DNA of 64,000 nt from NCBI RefSeq assembly GCF_001854405.1, contig NZ_CP017718.1, positions 3,348,001 to 3,412,000 of the forward strand. Reading direction: 5' to 3'. Below, in pieces: positions 44,038-52,397 of this stretch (the stretch's first letter is position 1; the number at the start of each line of letters is the position of its first letter). A program made the translations under genes and the position numbers. This stretch comes from Hyphomonas sp. Mor2. GTDB taxonomy: Bacteria > Pseudomonadota > Alphaproteobacteria > Caulobacterales > Hyphomonadaceae. The notes below the pieces were generated by a model. The model had not been told where the DNA came from and made no database searches. It was given only the letters and a program-made list of their open reading frames with translations.

Positions 44038-44053
44038 GGTTACAGATGTAACC
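44038..44053. promoter_or_regulatory. Perfect palindrome GGTTACA-GA-TGTAACC between pspC and the last small ORF
   Basis: Seven-base arms, two-base spacer, 6 bp after pspC and 40 bp before the next start. The core TTACAGATGTAA is the reverse complement of the core of the 37338-37361 operator. It fits a BlaI/CopY-like TACANNTGTA site and may give the downstream small gene its own control. Confidence 0.55.
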
Positions 44054-44093
44054 AGGGATCAGGCAAGACAAGGATTGAAAGGGGGATTTTCCC

Positions 44094-44276
44094 ATGACAC
44101 GCAAGGCCATCAGAAGCGGGATCCAAACCGGACTGCTCGTCGCTGCTGCCCTGTCCGTCGCCGCATTCGCCAGCGTCAAAGACGATGGTGTAAAGCTCGC
44201 AGCCGGCGGTGTTGAAATGACGCTCAATGCGTCGCTCGACAAAGGCTTGATGATCAGCTTCATCGCTCCGGAATAG
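44094..44276 (+). CDS. Small exported or membrane protein downstream of pspC
   Basis: A 60-residue ORF: basic start MTRKAIRSGIQTG, a hydrophobic core LLVAAALSVAAFASV that looks like a signal peptide or anchor, and a short polar remainder (KLAAGGVEMTLNASLDKG). AAAGGGGG lies upstream. No family recognised. It follows the palindrome at 44038-44053 and may be co-transcribed with psp or controlled separately. Confidence 0.55.
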   Translation: MTRKAIRSGIQTGLLVAAALSVAAFASVKDDGVKLAAGGVEMTLNASLDKGLMISFIAPE

Positions 44277-44557
44277 AGTGCTTTCCGAACCCCTGTTTCG
44301 GTTCATCACTCTCTCTCCCTGAACGCACACTTGAGAGCACCGGAACAGGATAAATACCCCATCCAATTGGGGGGGAAAGTCTCGCAGCACGCTGTGGGGC
44401 TTTCCGGCGTAGAGACTAGACCGTCCAATTTACAATGATGATCGCGCGTTCCAACTTCGCGTAGTCGCGCGTTCGTGACGCCGATTTATCTCACCTTCAC
44501 CTCTTTGGTTTATCGCTCCCTGCATTACGGGCGCTGCGAACCGTGCTGAGGGACGAA
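44277..44557. other. Gene-free gap after the psp locus with several inverted repeats
   Basis: About 280 bp. A hairpin immediately after the small ORF (GAGTG...CCGAA...TTCGG...CACTC) may end the psp transcript, although no T-run follows. Further on GGAAAG...CTTTCC and AGTCTC...GAGACT pairs flank a GC-rich core around 44376-44418. No ORF, tRNA or named element could be recognised. Confidence 0.4.
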
Positions 44558-45772
44558 ATGAATTTGGACTTGAAGACTGCGACCTGGATCAATCCTGAGC
44601 GGATTCGGCGTGTTTCAATTATATTCCTGGCGATTGGCATCCTGGCAACGATTACATTGATCGCCACTTCAAGTGGTAATCTGGACGTGTTTGGACGGCC
44701 TCTTGGGACCGATTTTTCGAATGTCTATACTGCCGGTCAGATGGTCTGGGATGGCCGTGATGCGGTTGCCTATGTTCCGGTCGAGCAGGAAAAGGTGCAG
44801 CAGGCCTTATTCAATGATCCGGACGTGCCATTCTATGCCTGGCATTATCCGCCCTTCTTCCTGATCCTTGCCGCGGGCCTCGCCCTGCTGCCCTATACTG
44901 TGGCCTGGCTGACCTGGATGGCGGCGACCCTGCCGCTCTACGCGGTTGCGATGCGCCGCATTCTTGATGACAAGACGGCGCTGATTGCTTCGCTCGGTTT
45001 CCCGGCCGTTGCGGTGAACTTTCTGCATGGTCAGAACGGCTTCCTGACCGCGGCCCTGATCGGTGGAGCGATACTCTGCCTGCGCTCGAAGCCCCTGATG
45101 GCAGGCGTGCTGATCGCTATGCTCGCCTACAAGCCGCAATTTGGCGTCCTCATCCCGATCGCCCTTCTGGCGGGTGGGTATTACCGGACATTTGCTGTTG
45201 CCGCCGTTACGCTGCTGGCCATGTGCGCGCTCGCCACGCTCGCCTTTGGTACCGATATCTGGCTCGGCTTCTATGAAAGCCGCCATTTCTCGCAGAACTT
45301 CATTCTGGAGGCGGGCTCGACAGGGTGGCACAAGATTCAGAGTGTATTTTCGGCCACGCGCATGTGGGGTGGCTCGATCGGTCAGGCCTATTTTGTCCAG
45401 TCCTGTCTGGGGCTCTTCCTCGTCGTCTCGACCGCCTGGATCTGGCGCAGCCGGGTCTCGTATGACCTCAAAGCGGCGAGTCTGATCGTCGGATCGCTGC
45501 TGCTGACGCCGTACATGCTTGATTACGACATGGTGGCGCTGGCCCCGGCACTGCTGTTTGTGACGCGCTATGGCTTGCGCGCCGGGTTCCTGCCTTATGA
45601 GCGTGTCTTGCTCGCGATTGTCTGGATGGCGCCGATCCTGACACGTCCGGCGATCGAGTATCTGGCCCTGCCAATTGGCCTGGCCGCTATGCTCGGTCTC
45701 TATGGTCTGGTTCTGTACAAGGCGCGTGGCGAGCTTCGCGCCCCACAATCCATCGCCCCCATGGCCGCCTGA
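44558..45772 (+). CDS. GT87/DUF2029-type membrane glycosyltransferase
   Basis: A 404-residue polytopic protein with about ten helices. DUF2029/GT87 members are polyprenyl-phosphate-mannose-dependent mannosyltransferases. The features seen are the GTDFSNVYTAGQMVWDG loop (about 50-66, with the acidic residue of GT-C folds), FYAWHYPPFFLILA and FLHGQNGFLTAAL, then MLAYKPQFGVLIPIALL. The start MNLDLK follows GAGGGA. Acceptor unknown; no cell-wall sugar cluster is adjacent. Confidence 0.85.
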   Translation: MNLDLKTATWINPERIRRVSIIFLAIGILATITLIATSSGNLDVFGRPLGTDFSNVYTAGQMVWDGRDAVAYVPVEQEKVQQALFNDPDVPFYAWHYPPFFLILAAGLALLPYTVAWLTWMAATLPLYAVAMRRILDDKTALIASLGFPAVAVNFLHGQNGFLTAALIGGAILCLRSKPLMAGVLIAMLAYKPQFGVLIPIALLAGGYYRTFAVAAVTLLAMCALATLAFGTDIWLGFYESRHFSQNFILEAGSTGWHKIQSVFSATRMWGGSIGQAYFVQSCLGLFLVVSTAWIWRSRVSYDLKAASLIVGSLLLTPYMLDYDMVALAPALLFVTRYGLRAGFLPYERVLLAIVWMAPILTRPAIEYLALPIGLAAMLGLYGLVLYKARGELRAPQSIAPMAA

Positions 45773-45894
45773 TCGACGTGATGGGCGCCTGAAATCCGCA
45801 AGAATTAACCAAAAAGATCAATCTCACGCATCTGTGTGGTCGTTTTTTCATTTGTTTTGTGCCAAATGGCCCGGAAGTGGCATAAGTATGTGGC

Positions 45895-47145
45895 ATGTCA
45901 GACAAGCGTATTCTTCTGATCATTGGTGGCGGAATTGCCGCCTATAAGTCTCTGGAACTGATCCGGGAGCTGTCGCGACGCGGTATTCAGAGCCGTTGCA
46001 TCGTGACCAAAGGCGGACAGGAATTCGTCACGCCGCTATCGGTCTCCGCTTTATCTGGCGAGAAAGTCTTTACCGAATTGTTCGATCTCGATGACGAAGC
46101 CGATATGGGCCATATTCAGCTGTCGCGCTCGGCGGACCTTGTTGTGGTTTGTCCCGCGACTGCGGATCTGATGGCGAAAGCTGCCAGCGGGCTCGCCAAT
46201 GACCTTGCCTCCACGACATTGCTCGCCACGGACAAGCCGGTCCTGATGGTCCCGGCCATGAATGTGCGGATGTGGGAGCATGCGGCAACACAACGCAATC
46301 TGGAAACACTCCGCGCAGATGGCGTCGAGGTGATGGACCCGGATGAGGGCGCCATGGCTTGCGGCGAGTTTGGCCCGGGGCGTTTGCCCGAACCGCCGGC
46401 CATTGCCGACCGGATTGAAGCGAAGTTGAGCGGCAGTGCCGTGCTGTACGGACTTGAACCGAAACCGCTGGCGGGTCGCCACGCGTTGGTGACAGCCGGC
46501 CCGACACGTGAACCGCTCGATCCCGTGCGCTTCCTGTCCAACCATTCCAGCGGCAAGCAAGGCTATGCGATTGCCGGCGCCCTCGCTGCTGCAGGAGCAC
46601 GCGTGACGCTGGTCTCAGGACCCGTTTCTATGCCCGTACCCGCGGGGGTCGATCTCGTCCCCATCGAAACCGCCCGCGAGATGTTGGAGGCGTGCGAGAG
46701 CGCACTACCGGCAGATGTATTCGTCTCGGTCGCTGCCGTCGCTGATTGGCGACCCAGTCGCGCCGCAGCCAAGAAAATGAAGCTCAAGGAAGGCGACGGC
46801 GATCCGCATCCGACGCTGGAGCTGTCGGAGAACCCGGACATCCTTGCCACTCTGTCGCGCAAGAAGAAACGCCGGCCGCGCCTGGTCATCGGTTTTGCAG
46901 CTGAGACCCATGATGTCGAAGACCTCGCTGTGGCGAAACTGAAGCGCAAACGCTGCGATTGGATTGTCGCCAATGATGTCAGCGGCGATGTGATGGGCGG
47001 CGCGATGAATCAGGTCTCGCTGGTCACCCGTCAGGGGATCGAGGACCGCTGGCCGCGCATGACCAAGGAAGATGTCGCGGTGAGACTGGTCGCCCGCATT
47101 GCCGACGAGTTCGACGACGAAACCAGCCAGATCGCCGCTCAATAA
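45895..47145 (+). CDS. coaBC: Bifunctional phosphopantothenoylcysteine decarboxylase / phosphopantothenate-cysteine ligase
   Basis: Coenzyme A synthesis, two consecutive steps. The 416 residues hold the flavoprotein CoaC domain (about 1-185: LIIGGGIAAYKSLELI, LSRSADLVVVCPATADLMAKAASG, and PAMNVRMWEHAATQRN, with the catalytic Cys in MACGEFGPGRLPEP) and the CTP-dependent CoaB domain (about 195-405: VTAGPTREPLDPVRFLSNHSSGKQGYAIA split, KKRRPRLVIGFAAET, and ANDVSGDVMGG). It stands alone; dut follows after unrelated genes. Confidence 0.97.
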   Translation: MSDKRILLIIGGGIAAYKSLELIRELSRRGIQSRCIVTKGGQEFVTPLSVSALSGEKVFTELFDLDDEADMGHIQLSRSADLVVVCPATADLMAKAASGLANDLASTTLLATDKPVLMVPAMNVRMWEHAATQRNLETLRADGVEVMDPDEGAMACGEFGPGRLPEPPAIADRIEAKLSGSAVLYGLEPKPLAGRHALVTAGPTREPLDPVRFLSNHSSGKQGYAIAGALAAAGARVTLVSGPVSMPVPAGVDLVPIETAREMLEACESALPADVFVSVAAVADWRPSRAAAKKMKLKEGDGDPHPTLELSENPDILATLSRKKKRRPRLVIGFAAETHDVEDLAVAKLKRKRCDWIVANDVSGDVMGGAMNQVSLVTRQGIEDRWPRMTKEDVAVRLVARIADEFDDETSQIAAQ

Positions 47146-47146
47146 A

Positions 47147-47617
47147 TCAGACCGCTTCGAGTTCTCGACGGGCGAACCGCTCAAATCCATTGTGGAAGAC
47201 CTGGTCCCAACCCGGATCGTAATTTGCGCGCTGCGTGTCTGCGATGACGCCAAGGCGGGCCCATTCTGAATGGGTCAGTGTGATGAGGGTCCCACCGGTA
47301 TCGGCCTGGCTGAAGCTGACATCCACTTGTGTCGCCCGTTTGGGATCGGCGCCTGGATGCCAGGTAAAGCCGAGCACCGCCCCCGGCACCCAGGCCGTAA
47401 CCTTGCCCCAATCAGCGGTTTCGCCCGTCTCACTGATCTCAAACAGGCGGCCGCCTTCGAACGGCTCGAACCGGACATCAATGGGAGGATCGCCCTTGGC
47501 GCTGAGGACAGAATGGGAGGCGACCGGCCACCAGTCCGCGATCCGCTGCGTGAACAGTTCAAAAGCGCGCGCGGGCGAGGTTGGAAGCGTGACGGTCTTG
47601 ATGATAGGGTCGAGCAT
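47147..47617 (-). CDS. SRPBCC/AHSA1-type START-like protein
   Basis: A 156-residue helix-grip protein: IKTVTLPTSPARAFELFTQRIADWWP, GGRLFEISETGETADWGKVTAWVPG (split) and TLITLTHSEWARLG near the end are typical of AHSA1/activator-of-Hsp90-like SRPBCC proteins, which often bind a small ligand. The start MLDPII lies in the stop of the preceding ArsR gene. ArsR-SRPBCC pairs are common, and the ArsR protein is expected to control both. Confidence 0.9.
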   Translation of the reverse strand: MLDPIIKTVTLPTSPARAFELFTQRIADWWPVASHSVLSAKGDPPIDVRFEPFEGGRLFEISETGETADWGKVTAWVPGAVLGFTWHPGADPKRATQVDVSFSQADTGGTLITLTHSEWARLGVIADTQRANYDPGWDQVFHNGFERFARRELEAV

Positions 47618-47919
47618 TATTGATCCTCCTGCGCTTCGTCTTTCAGGTTTTGCATGGCGGTGTCCCAGAACGTGTCGAGCCATTCGCGCAAGGCGGTCAG
47701 GCCCTGCGGATTGATGCGATAGATCCGCCGCGTGCCTTCGGCTGTGTCGGTTGCGAGGTCGGCCTCTTTCAGAGCTTTCAGGTGTTGTGAGACCGCCGGC
47801 CGCGACACTGGCAACCGCTCTGCCAGGGCCGAAACGCTTTGTGGCCCGCGCGCCAGTTCCTGCAAGAGCAGGCGGCGCGTCGGATCAGACAAGGCTTCGA
47901 GCGATCTTTCGTAAGTCAT
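47617..47919 (-). CDS. ArsR-family transcriptional repressor
   Basis: A 100-residue winged helix-turn-helix protein: EALSDPTRRLLLQELARGPQSVSALAERL then VSRPAVSQHLKALKEADLATDTAEGTRR split (about 6-65). The metal-binding ELCV(C)DL motif is absent, so it is of the SRPBCC-partner type and not a heavy-metal sensor. It overlaps the SRPBCC gene by one base. Confidence 0.92.
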   Translation of the reverse strand: MTYERSLEALSDPTRRLLLQELARGPQSVSALAERLPVSRPAVSQHLKALKEADLATDTAEGTRRIYRINPQGLTALREWLDTFWDTAMQNLKDEAQEDQ

Positions 47920-48022
47920 GACTTACGGTAAGTGAAAGCTAACATTAAATCAAGCCCGAAACGCCTGCGACTCAGCCAAGCATGTGCTAGGCAGACGTCA
48001 GCACCGCGTGGGAGGACTTGAA

Positions 48023-48433
48023 ATGGCACGCCCGATTCCGACAGACGAAACTCTGCTCGCGACCATCTACAAGCGCAACCTGAAAGCCTTTTCCGAATGG
48101 TCTGAAGAGAACAAGACCCGGGTGACCAAGATCTGGGTACCGATCGATATCGAAGCCCTGGGCAAGAAGTTTGGCTGCGATCCGGATCTGATCTTTGGCC
48201 GTCTCTATTATCATATGAACGAGAAATACGGCTCCAGCACGGGCGACGGCCAGGACGTGAATTTCTTCAACATGCGCCTGGCCAATGACCGGCATGTCGT
48301 CAACTTTCCGCTCCTGACTTCAGTGCTCGCCGATCTGCAGGACAATCGAAAGCGGTTCATTATTTCGACCCGCCTGGCGGCTTTGTCGCTGGTCATCTCT
48401 GCGATCTCGATCGGGATCGCGGTTATGACGTGA
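48023..48433 (+). CDS. Conserved hypothetical protein with C-terminal membrane anchor
   Basis: A 136-residue protein: soluble part of about 110 residues (IYKRNLKAFSEWSEENK, VTKIWVPIDIEALGKKFG, DPDLIFGRLYYHMNEKYG, FFNMRLANDRHVVNFPLL) and one C-terminal membrane helix (LAALSLVISAISIGIAVM). GGGAGG lies eight bases before the ATG. I do not recognise the family and find no catalytic motif. Its neighbours do not suggest a role. Confidence 0.75.
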   Translation: MARPIPTDETLLATIYKRNLKAFSEWSEENKTRVTKIWVPIDIEALGKKFGCDPDLIFGRLYYHMNEKYGSSTGDGQDVNFFNMRLANDRHVVNFPLLTSVLADLQDNRKRFIISTRLAALSLVISAISIGIAVMT

Positions 48434-48530
48434 AGGGGGAGGCGGCTTGGGTGGGGCAGGTTTAGGAGGCTCAGCTAAGGTCGGCTTCCGGCGTCGGAGC
48501 GGACCTAAAGATCGAGATACCCCCTTGAAG

Positions 48531-48612
48531 CCTCATCCTGAGCGAAGTCGAAGGACGAGGCGGGCTTCTGGGAAGCCCGGCCCTTTATCCTTCGACTTCG
48601 CTCAGGATGAGG
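48531..48612. repeat. Large perfect inverted repeat (REP-like intergenic element)
   Basis: Two perfect 25-bp arms (48531-48555 and 48588-48612) around a 32-bp centre that itself holds an 8-bp hairpin CGGGCTTC-TGG-GAAGCCCG. The arms start CCTCATCCTGAGCG. This kind of 'TCATCCTGAGCGAAGTCGAA' repeat is scattered in many alphaproteobacterial genomes. It is in a 330-bp gene-free gap before dut; the rest of the gap shows only C/T-rich sequence just ahead of dut. Confidence 0.85.
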
Positions 48613-48764
48613 GCCTAAGGATGGCATGTCCGCTTCTGACCCAAAGCAGACCTCATCAGCGTTCGCGTTATAGCGGCTGAAATCGCTTTCCATCCACTCT
48701 TCCCCACCCGCCAGCCTCTCCCCCCACTTGACTCCCCGCCCCGACTCCGTCGCTTTGCAAAGCC

Positions 48765-49220
48765 ATGACTGACATTACTGTTGCGGTGAAACCGCTCCCG
48801 CATTTCGAGGGCCTGGACTTGCCCGCTTATGAAACCCTTGGCGCAGCCGGGATGGATGTTCGCGCTGCGGTTCCGGAAAGCGAACCCATGATGCTGGCGC
48901 CGGGCGATCGCGCCATGGTGCCGACCGGGCTCTCTGTGGCCATTCCGCAAGGCTATGAGATCCAGATGCGCCCCCGTTCGGGCCTCGCGGCCAAGCACGG
49001 GATTACCTGCCTCAACACACCCGGTACGATCGATAGTGATTATCGCGGTGAGCTGAAAGTGATCCTGATCAATCATGGCAGCGAGGCGTTCAGCATCGCG
49101 CGCGGCGAACGGATCGGGCAGATGGTGCTGGCGCCGGTCACCCGGATTGCCTGGCAACCGGTTGAGTCACTGGATGATACCGAGCGCGGCGCTGGCGGGT
49201 TCGGCTCGACCGGAAGATAA
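48765..49220 (+). CDS. dut: Deoxyuridine 5'-triphosphate nucleotidohydrolase
   Basis: Trimeric dUTPase of 151 residues, which makes dUMP for thymidylate and keeps uracil out of DNA. The five motifs are seen: [18 protein letters not shown] (about 68-77), the uracil-binding [17 protein letters not shown] (about 82-98), ERIGQMVL, and the C-terminal [10 protein letters not shown] lid. Confidence 0.97.
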   Translation: MTDITVAVKPLPHFEGLDLPAYETLGAAGMDVRAAVPESEPMMLAPGDRAMVPTGLSVAIPQGYEIQMRPRSGLAAKHGITCLNTPGTIDSDYRGELKVILINHGSEAFSIARGERIGQMVLAPVTRIAWQPVESLDDTERGAGGFGSTGR

Positions 49221-49282
49221 AACCTTGCGTTTTTGTCCAGACACGCTATATATCGATTAACGATAAGAGTCAGGACACAATT

Positions 49283-49522
49283 ATGGATATCGATAGCCCC
49301 TTCACAATGGTGGTGCTGATTGTGCTGATTGCCGTCGGCGCTGGCGTCATCAAGACCTGGATCGAAACACGGGCAAATTCCACTGCTGATGAAGAAACCA
49401 AACTCCGCATGGAAGATCTGGAGCGCGAAGTCATTCGCCTGCGCGATCGTGTGAAGGTTCTGGAGAAAATCACCACCGATGGCGATAACCGCCTGCGCGA
49501 TGAGATCTCACGCCTGGCCTAG
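49283..49522 (+). CDS. Small membrane protein with a coiled-coil tail
   Basis: A 79-residue protein: one N-terminal membrane helix (FTMVVLIVLIAVGAGVI) and a charged coiled coil (MEDLEREVIRLRDRVKVLEKI) ending RLRDEISRLA. The layout is like PspB and similar small alphaproteobacterial proteins, but the FHYVTLWRK signature of PspB is absent, so the link is weak. Function unknown. Its stop region overlaps the convergent gene by 4 bp. Confidence 0.65.
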   Translation: MDIDSPFTMVVLIVLIAVGAGVIKTWIETRANSTADEETKLRMEDLEREVIRLRDRVKVLEKITTDGDNRLRDEISRLA

Positions 49523-49761
49523 GGCTCGTTCGAACTCGCGAACCCCTTGCTGATAATGTGCGCGGCATAGGCCGACACAGAAAACCCAACAATACCAATT
49601 CCGGCAGCGTAGAGCGTCGCCACGTGCGTATTGCACTCAGGGCCGCCCTCAGCGCAGCTGCCAAAGTTCAGCGTGTAATACATGTATATGGCGGTGAGCG
49701 CCGCGAACACGGCCAGGGCGAACATGGCGCGCGAGAGCCATTTCAGGGCGAGTGCGATCAT
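49519..49761 (-). CDS. Small two-helix membrane protein
   Basis: An 80-residue protein with two hydrophobic helices (about 10-32 and 47-70) joined by a loop with two cysteines (GSCAEGGPECNTH), suitable for a periplasmic disulfide. Family not recognised. It overlaps the end of the alpha/beta hydrolase gene by 4 bp (ATGA), so the two are coupled. Confidence 0.6.
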   Translation of the reverse strand: MIALALKWLSRAMFALAVFAALTAIYMYYTLNFGSCAEGGPECNTHVATLYAAGIGIVGFSVSAYAAHIISKGFASSNEP

Positions 49762-50681
49762 TTCGAAGTCTCCATCTCCGGCAGGCCCGACAGCCAGGTC
49801 AGGATCGCCTCAGCGATTTCAGCCGGTTTTTCTGGCAACAAGGCATGTCCGGCTCCCTCCAGGCGCACGCCGGTGACCCGATCGGGGTGTGCGCGTTCGA
49901 GCAAGTCGATCGTGTCCTCAGGCGGAGCGATCGTATCCTGCAAGCCCGCAATGACGAGCATGGGGCTGGTTCCGCCTGCGGTCCATTCGTCCGAAGGCAT
50001 GGCGGGCGACGCGCCGCCCTGAAGGCGTCCGGTTTGGGCGTGCCAACCGCGAAGCCAATAGTCCGGAATGTGGTTTCCATCGGCGAAGAAGGCGTATCGA
50101 ACGGCTTGCGTCCGCGCGTCCAGCGATAAGCTGGGATCAAAAGAGTCTCTTAGCGCCTTGGCAGCTTTCGTCGCGATCGGTTTTTGTCCACCTGAGGCGA
50201 TCAGGATCACGCCTGCGGCCTGGTCCTGAAACAAGGTCGCGCTGGCCCTCGCGACGCGGTTTCCGAAGGCATGCCCGATAAAGATGACGGGCCCGCGATT
50301 TTCGAACACACCGTGCGCATCACGGGCAAGACCATACAGGTTGGGGGCTGGACTGGACGCCACCGAGCGCCCGATGCCGGGGGCTTCGATCATCAGGATC
50401 GGGTACCCCGCCGCATTTAATGCGCCTGCGAGTTCATTGAAGTCGCTGGCCTCTCGCCCGGCGGATGCAAACATGACGATGGTGGGCAGATCTGACTCTG
50501 TGGCTGTGAGCTCATAATACTCAACCGCAGCTTCCCGATCGCTGCCTTCCGGAGCGAGCGGCAGAATGGATGCAGTTCCAACCGCCTCTCGAGCTTTCTC
50601 GAATGGTTGAGGGTCCGCCATACAATTACCTCCGACGAGCATGGCCAGTGCGAGCCCGATCCCTCCAAACACAGCTTTCAC
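49758..50681 (-). CDS. Exported alpha/beta-hydrolase-fold protein lacking the nucleophilic serine
   Basis: A 307-residue protein. A GTG start gives a clear signal peptide (core FGGIGLALAMLVGG, small residues then ADPQ). The fold is shown by PTIVMFASAGREASDFNELA, MIEAPGIGRS, the elbow FIGHAFGNRVARAS and GLQDTIAPPEDTIDL plus GAGHALLPEKP. The elbow reads GHAFG, with Ala where GxSxG needs Ser, so classic esterase activity is unlikely. The remaining Asp and His are in place. GGAGACAGGGAC precedes the GTG. It is the upstream partner of the two-helix membrane gene. Confidence 0.78.
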   Translation of the reverse strand: MKAVFGGIGLALAMLVGGNCMADPQPFEKAREAVGTASILPLAPEGSDREAAVEYYELTATESDLPTIVMFASAGREASDFNELAGALNAAGYPILMIEAPGIGRSVASSPAPNLYGLARDAHGVFENRGPVIFIGHAFGNRVARASATLFQDQAAGVILIASGGQKPIATKAAKALRDSFDPSLSLDARTQAVRYAFFADGNHIPDYWLRGWHAQTGRLQGGASPAMPSDEWTAGGTSPMLVIAGLQDTIAPPEDTIDLLERAHPDRVTGVRLEGAGHALLPEKPAEIAEAILTWLSGLPEMETSK

Positions 50682-50729
50682 GTCCCTGTCTCCGTTTTGT
50701 CGACACGCTTGCACTTGTAGCTCACTGGG

Positions 50730-51629
50730 TCAAACCATGGCCGACTTCGGTAGCTCTTCAGCAAGAATATCGTAGACCACGCGAATGCGTTTGCTGGTGT
50801 GCAGCTCACGATGTGTGACCAGCCAGACCGGGACGGGCAGGGTGATCTGGTCGGGCAGGATGGCTTTGACGCGTGGCTCGAGACGCTCAATATCCCGGGT
50901 GAGAAATCCGATCCCCAGACCCTGAACGACGAGTTGCCTCATCACCGTGCCTGAGCGTGAGTTGAGGGTGAAGTTCTCCTCTCGGAGATTGAGGCCGTGG
51001 CGGGCCATTTCTGCGATCAACTCACCGTTGCGATCGAACCCGATAAAGTCGGCGGATTCCAGGTCTTGCAAGGAGTCAACCGGACCAATCTGATTAAGAT
51101 AATCTTCCGATGCGTAAAGGTGGGCGGCTGTGTCACCAATGAGTTTGGCGATCAGATCCGGCTGGGTTGGTCGGGCGTGGCGGATCGAAATGTCCGCTTC
51201 GCGGCGGGTGAGATCCTGCACTTCATTGGACGTGACAATGTCGAGAACGATGCCGGGTGCGCGCTCGCGAATCTTGCGAATGATGGGCGGCAGATAATAG
51301 GTGGCCATGGCGCCCGTCGCGGTGATGACGACCTTGCCCTCGACCATCTGGGATTGCCCGGAAGCGACCAGCGAGACCTTGGTGGCGGCATCGGCCATGA
51401 CCCGTACATGCTCCATTAGATCGCGCCCGGCTTCGGTCAGGGCCATGGCGCGGCCGGCCCGTTCGAACAGGGTGACGCCGAGATCTTCTTCCAGCGCTGC
51501 GACTTGTCGACTCAAGGTTGGCTGCGTTTGTCCAAGCGCCCGCGCGGCGGCCGACAGCGACCCTTCCTCCGCCGTCGCGAGAAAGGCGCGCACCTGATTC
51601 CAATCGAAGGAAATAGCCTGCCAGTTCAT
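50730..51629 (-). CDS. LysR-family transcriptional regulator
   Basis: A 299-residue regulator: N-terminal winged HTH (FDWNQVRAFLATAEEGSLSAAARALGQTQPTLSRQVAALE split, about 9-47) and a periplasmic-binding-protein-like effector domain (about 95-295). It diverges from a methyltransferase gene. The palindrome ATACATGTAT at 51713-51722 lies between them and could be the binding site. Effector unknown. Confidence 0.93.
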   Translation of the reverse strand: MNWQAISFDWNQVRAFLATAEEGSLSAAARALGQTQPTLSRQVAALEEDLGVTLFERAGRAMALTEAGRDLMEHVRVMADAATKVSLVASGQSQMVEGKVVITATGAMATYYLPPIIRKIRERAPGIVLDIVTSNEVQDLTRREADISIRHARPTQPDLIAKLIGDTAAHLYASEDYLNQIGPVDSLQDLESADFIGFDRNGELIAEMARHGLNLREENFTLNSRSGTVMRQLVVQGLGIGFLTRDIERLEPRVKAILPDQITLPVPVWLVTHRELHTSKRIRVVYDILAEELPKSAMV

Positions 51630-51756
51630 GGTTTTGTGTATAGGTCTCTTTGAGAAATCCGCAATTCCTCTTCGAAATGTGAATAGTTATCTGCGAGGCA
51701 TGCAATACGATCATACATGTATCCCCCGCCGTGCGGGGCTGACCAAGGAGACGACG

Positions 51757-52386
51757 ATGCCGGATAAAGCAAAGTTCTGGGATGGGACTGCGGAGAAGTA
51801 TTCCAAACAGCCAATCGCCAATCAGAAGGCCTATGAAGTCAAGCTCGACCTGACGCGGGAATATTTCACGCCGGAATCGCAGGTGCTCGAGTTCGGGTGT
51901 GGGACCGGATCAACAGCCGTCCTGCATGCGCCTTTCGTGAAACATATCGATGCGATTGATGTGTCATCGGAAATGATCCGCATTGCCCAGGACAAGCTCG
52001 AGCCCGCGGGCATTCAAAACGTGACCTTTCGCGTTGCGGACATGGATGGCTATGAAGGCGCCGCCGAGAGCTATGACGCGGCCCTGGGGCTGAACATCAT
52101 CCATCTCCTGGAGGATCGAATGGCCGCGATGCGCGAGGTTTACCGGGTACTCAAACCGGGCGGTTACTTTATCTCCAGCACGGCCTGCTTGCGGGAGAAA
52201 CTGTTATTCACGCTGATGGATCCGTTATTCCCGCTCATGCATGCGCTCGGGCAGTGGCCCCGGGTCTATCGCTTGTCTGCCAAACGCCTGCAACGTGATG
52301 TCGAAGAGATCGGATTCAAGACGGTGCATTATTGGCAGCCGGACAATGGCATGTCGGTGTTCCTGGTGGGCCAGAAACCGGGATAA
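51757..52386 (+). CDS. Class I SAM-dependent methyltransferase
   Basis: A 209-residue methyltransferase (Methyltransf_11/25 type): motif I VLEFGCGTGSTAVLHA (about 46-61), IDAIDVSSEMIRIAQDKL, the acidic ADMDGYEGAAESYDAALGLN, and YRVLKPGGYFIS. The start MPDKAK has AAGGAGA upstream; the preceding in-frame sequence reads back into the LysR promoter region. Substrate unknown; probably LysR-controlled. Confidence 0.9.
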   Translation: MPDKAKFWDGTAEKYSKQPIANQKAYEVKLDLTREYFTPESQVLEFGCGTGSTAVLHAPFVKHIDAIDVSSEMIRIAQDKLEPAGIQNVTFRVADMDGYEGAAESYDAALGLNIIHLLEDRMAAMREVYRVLKPGGYFISSTACLREKLLFTLMDPLFPLMHALGQWPRVYRLSAKRLQRDVEEIGFKTVHYWQPDNGMSVFLVGQKPG

Positions 52387-52397
52387 AGGCGGGTCGC

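Noticed and set aside
42185..44276. psp genes as remains of a prophage
   Set aside because: The phage-shock system is a host envelope-stress system, and there are no phage structural or lysis genes here.
48531..48612. Repeat that might be a CRISPR unit
   Set aside because: There is one inverted pair only, no regularly spaced direct repeats and no cas gene in the window.
51713..51722. ATACATGTAT palindrome as a firm LysR site
   Set aside because: Only 10 bp and without a repeated T-N11-A set; noted under the LysR gene but too weak to stand alone.
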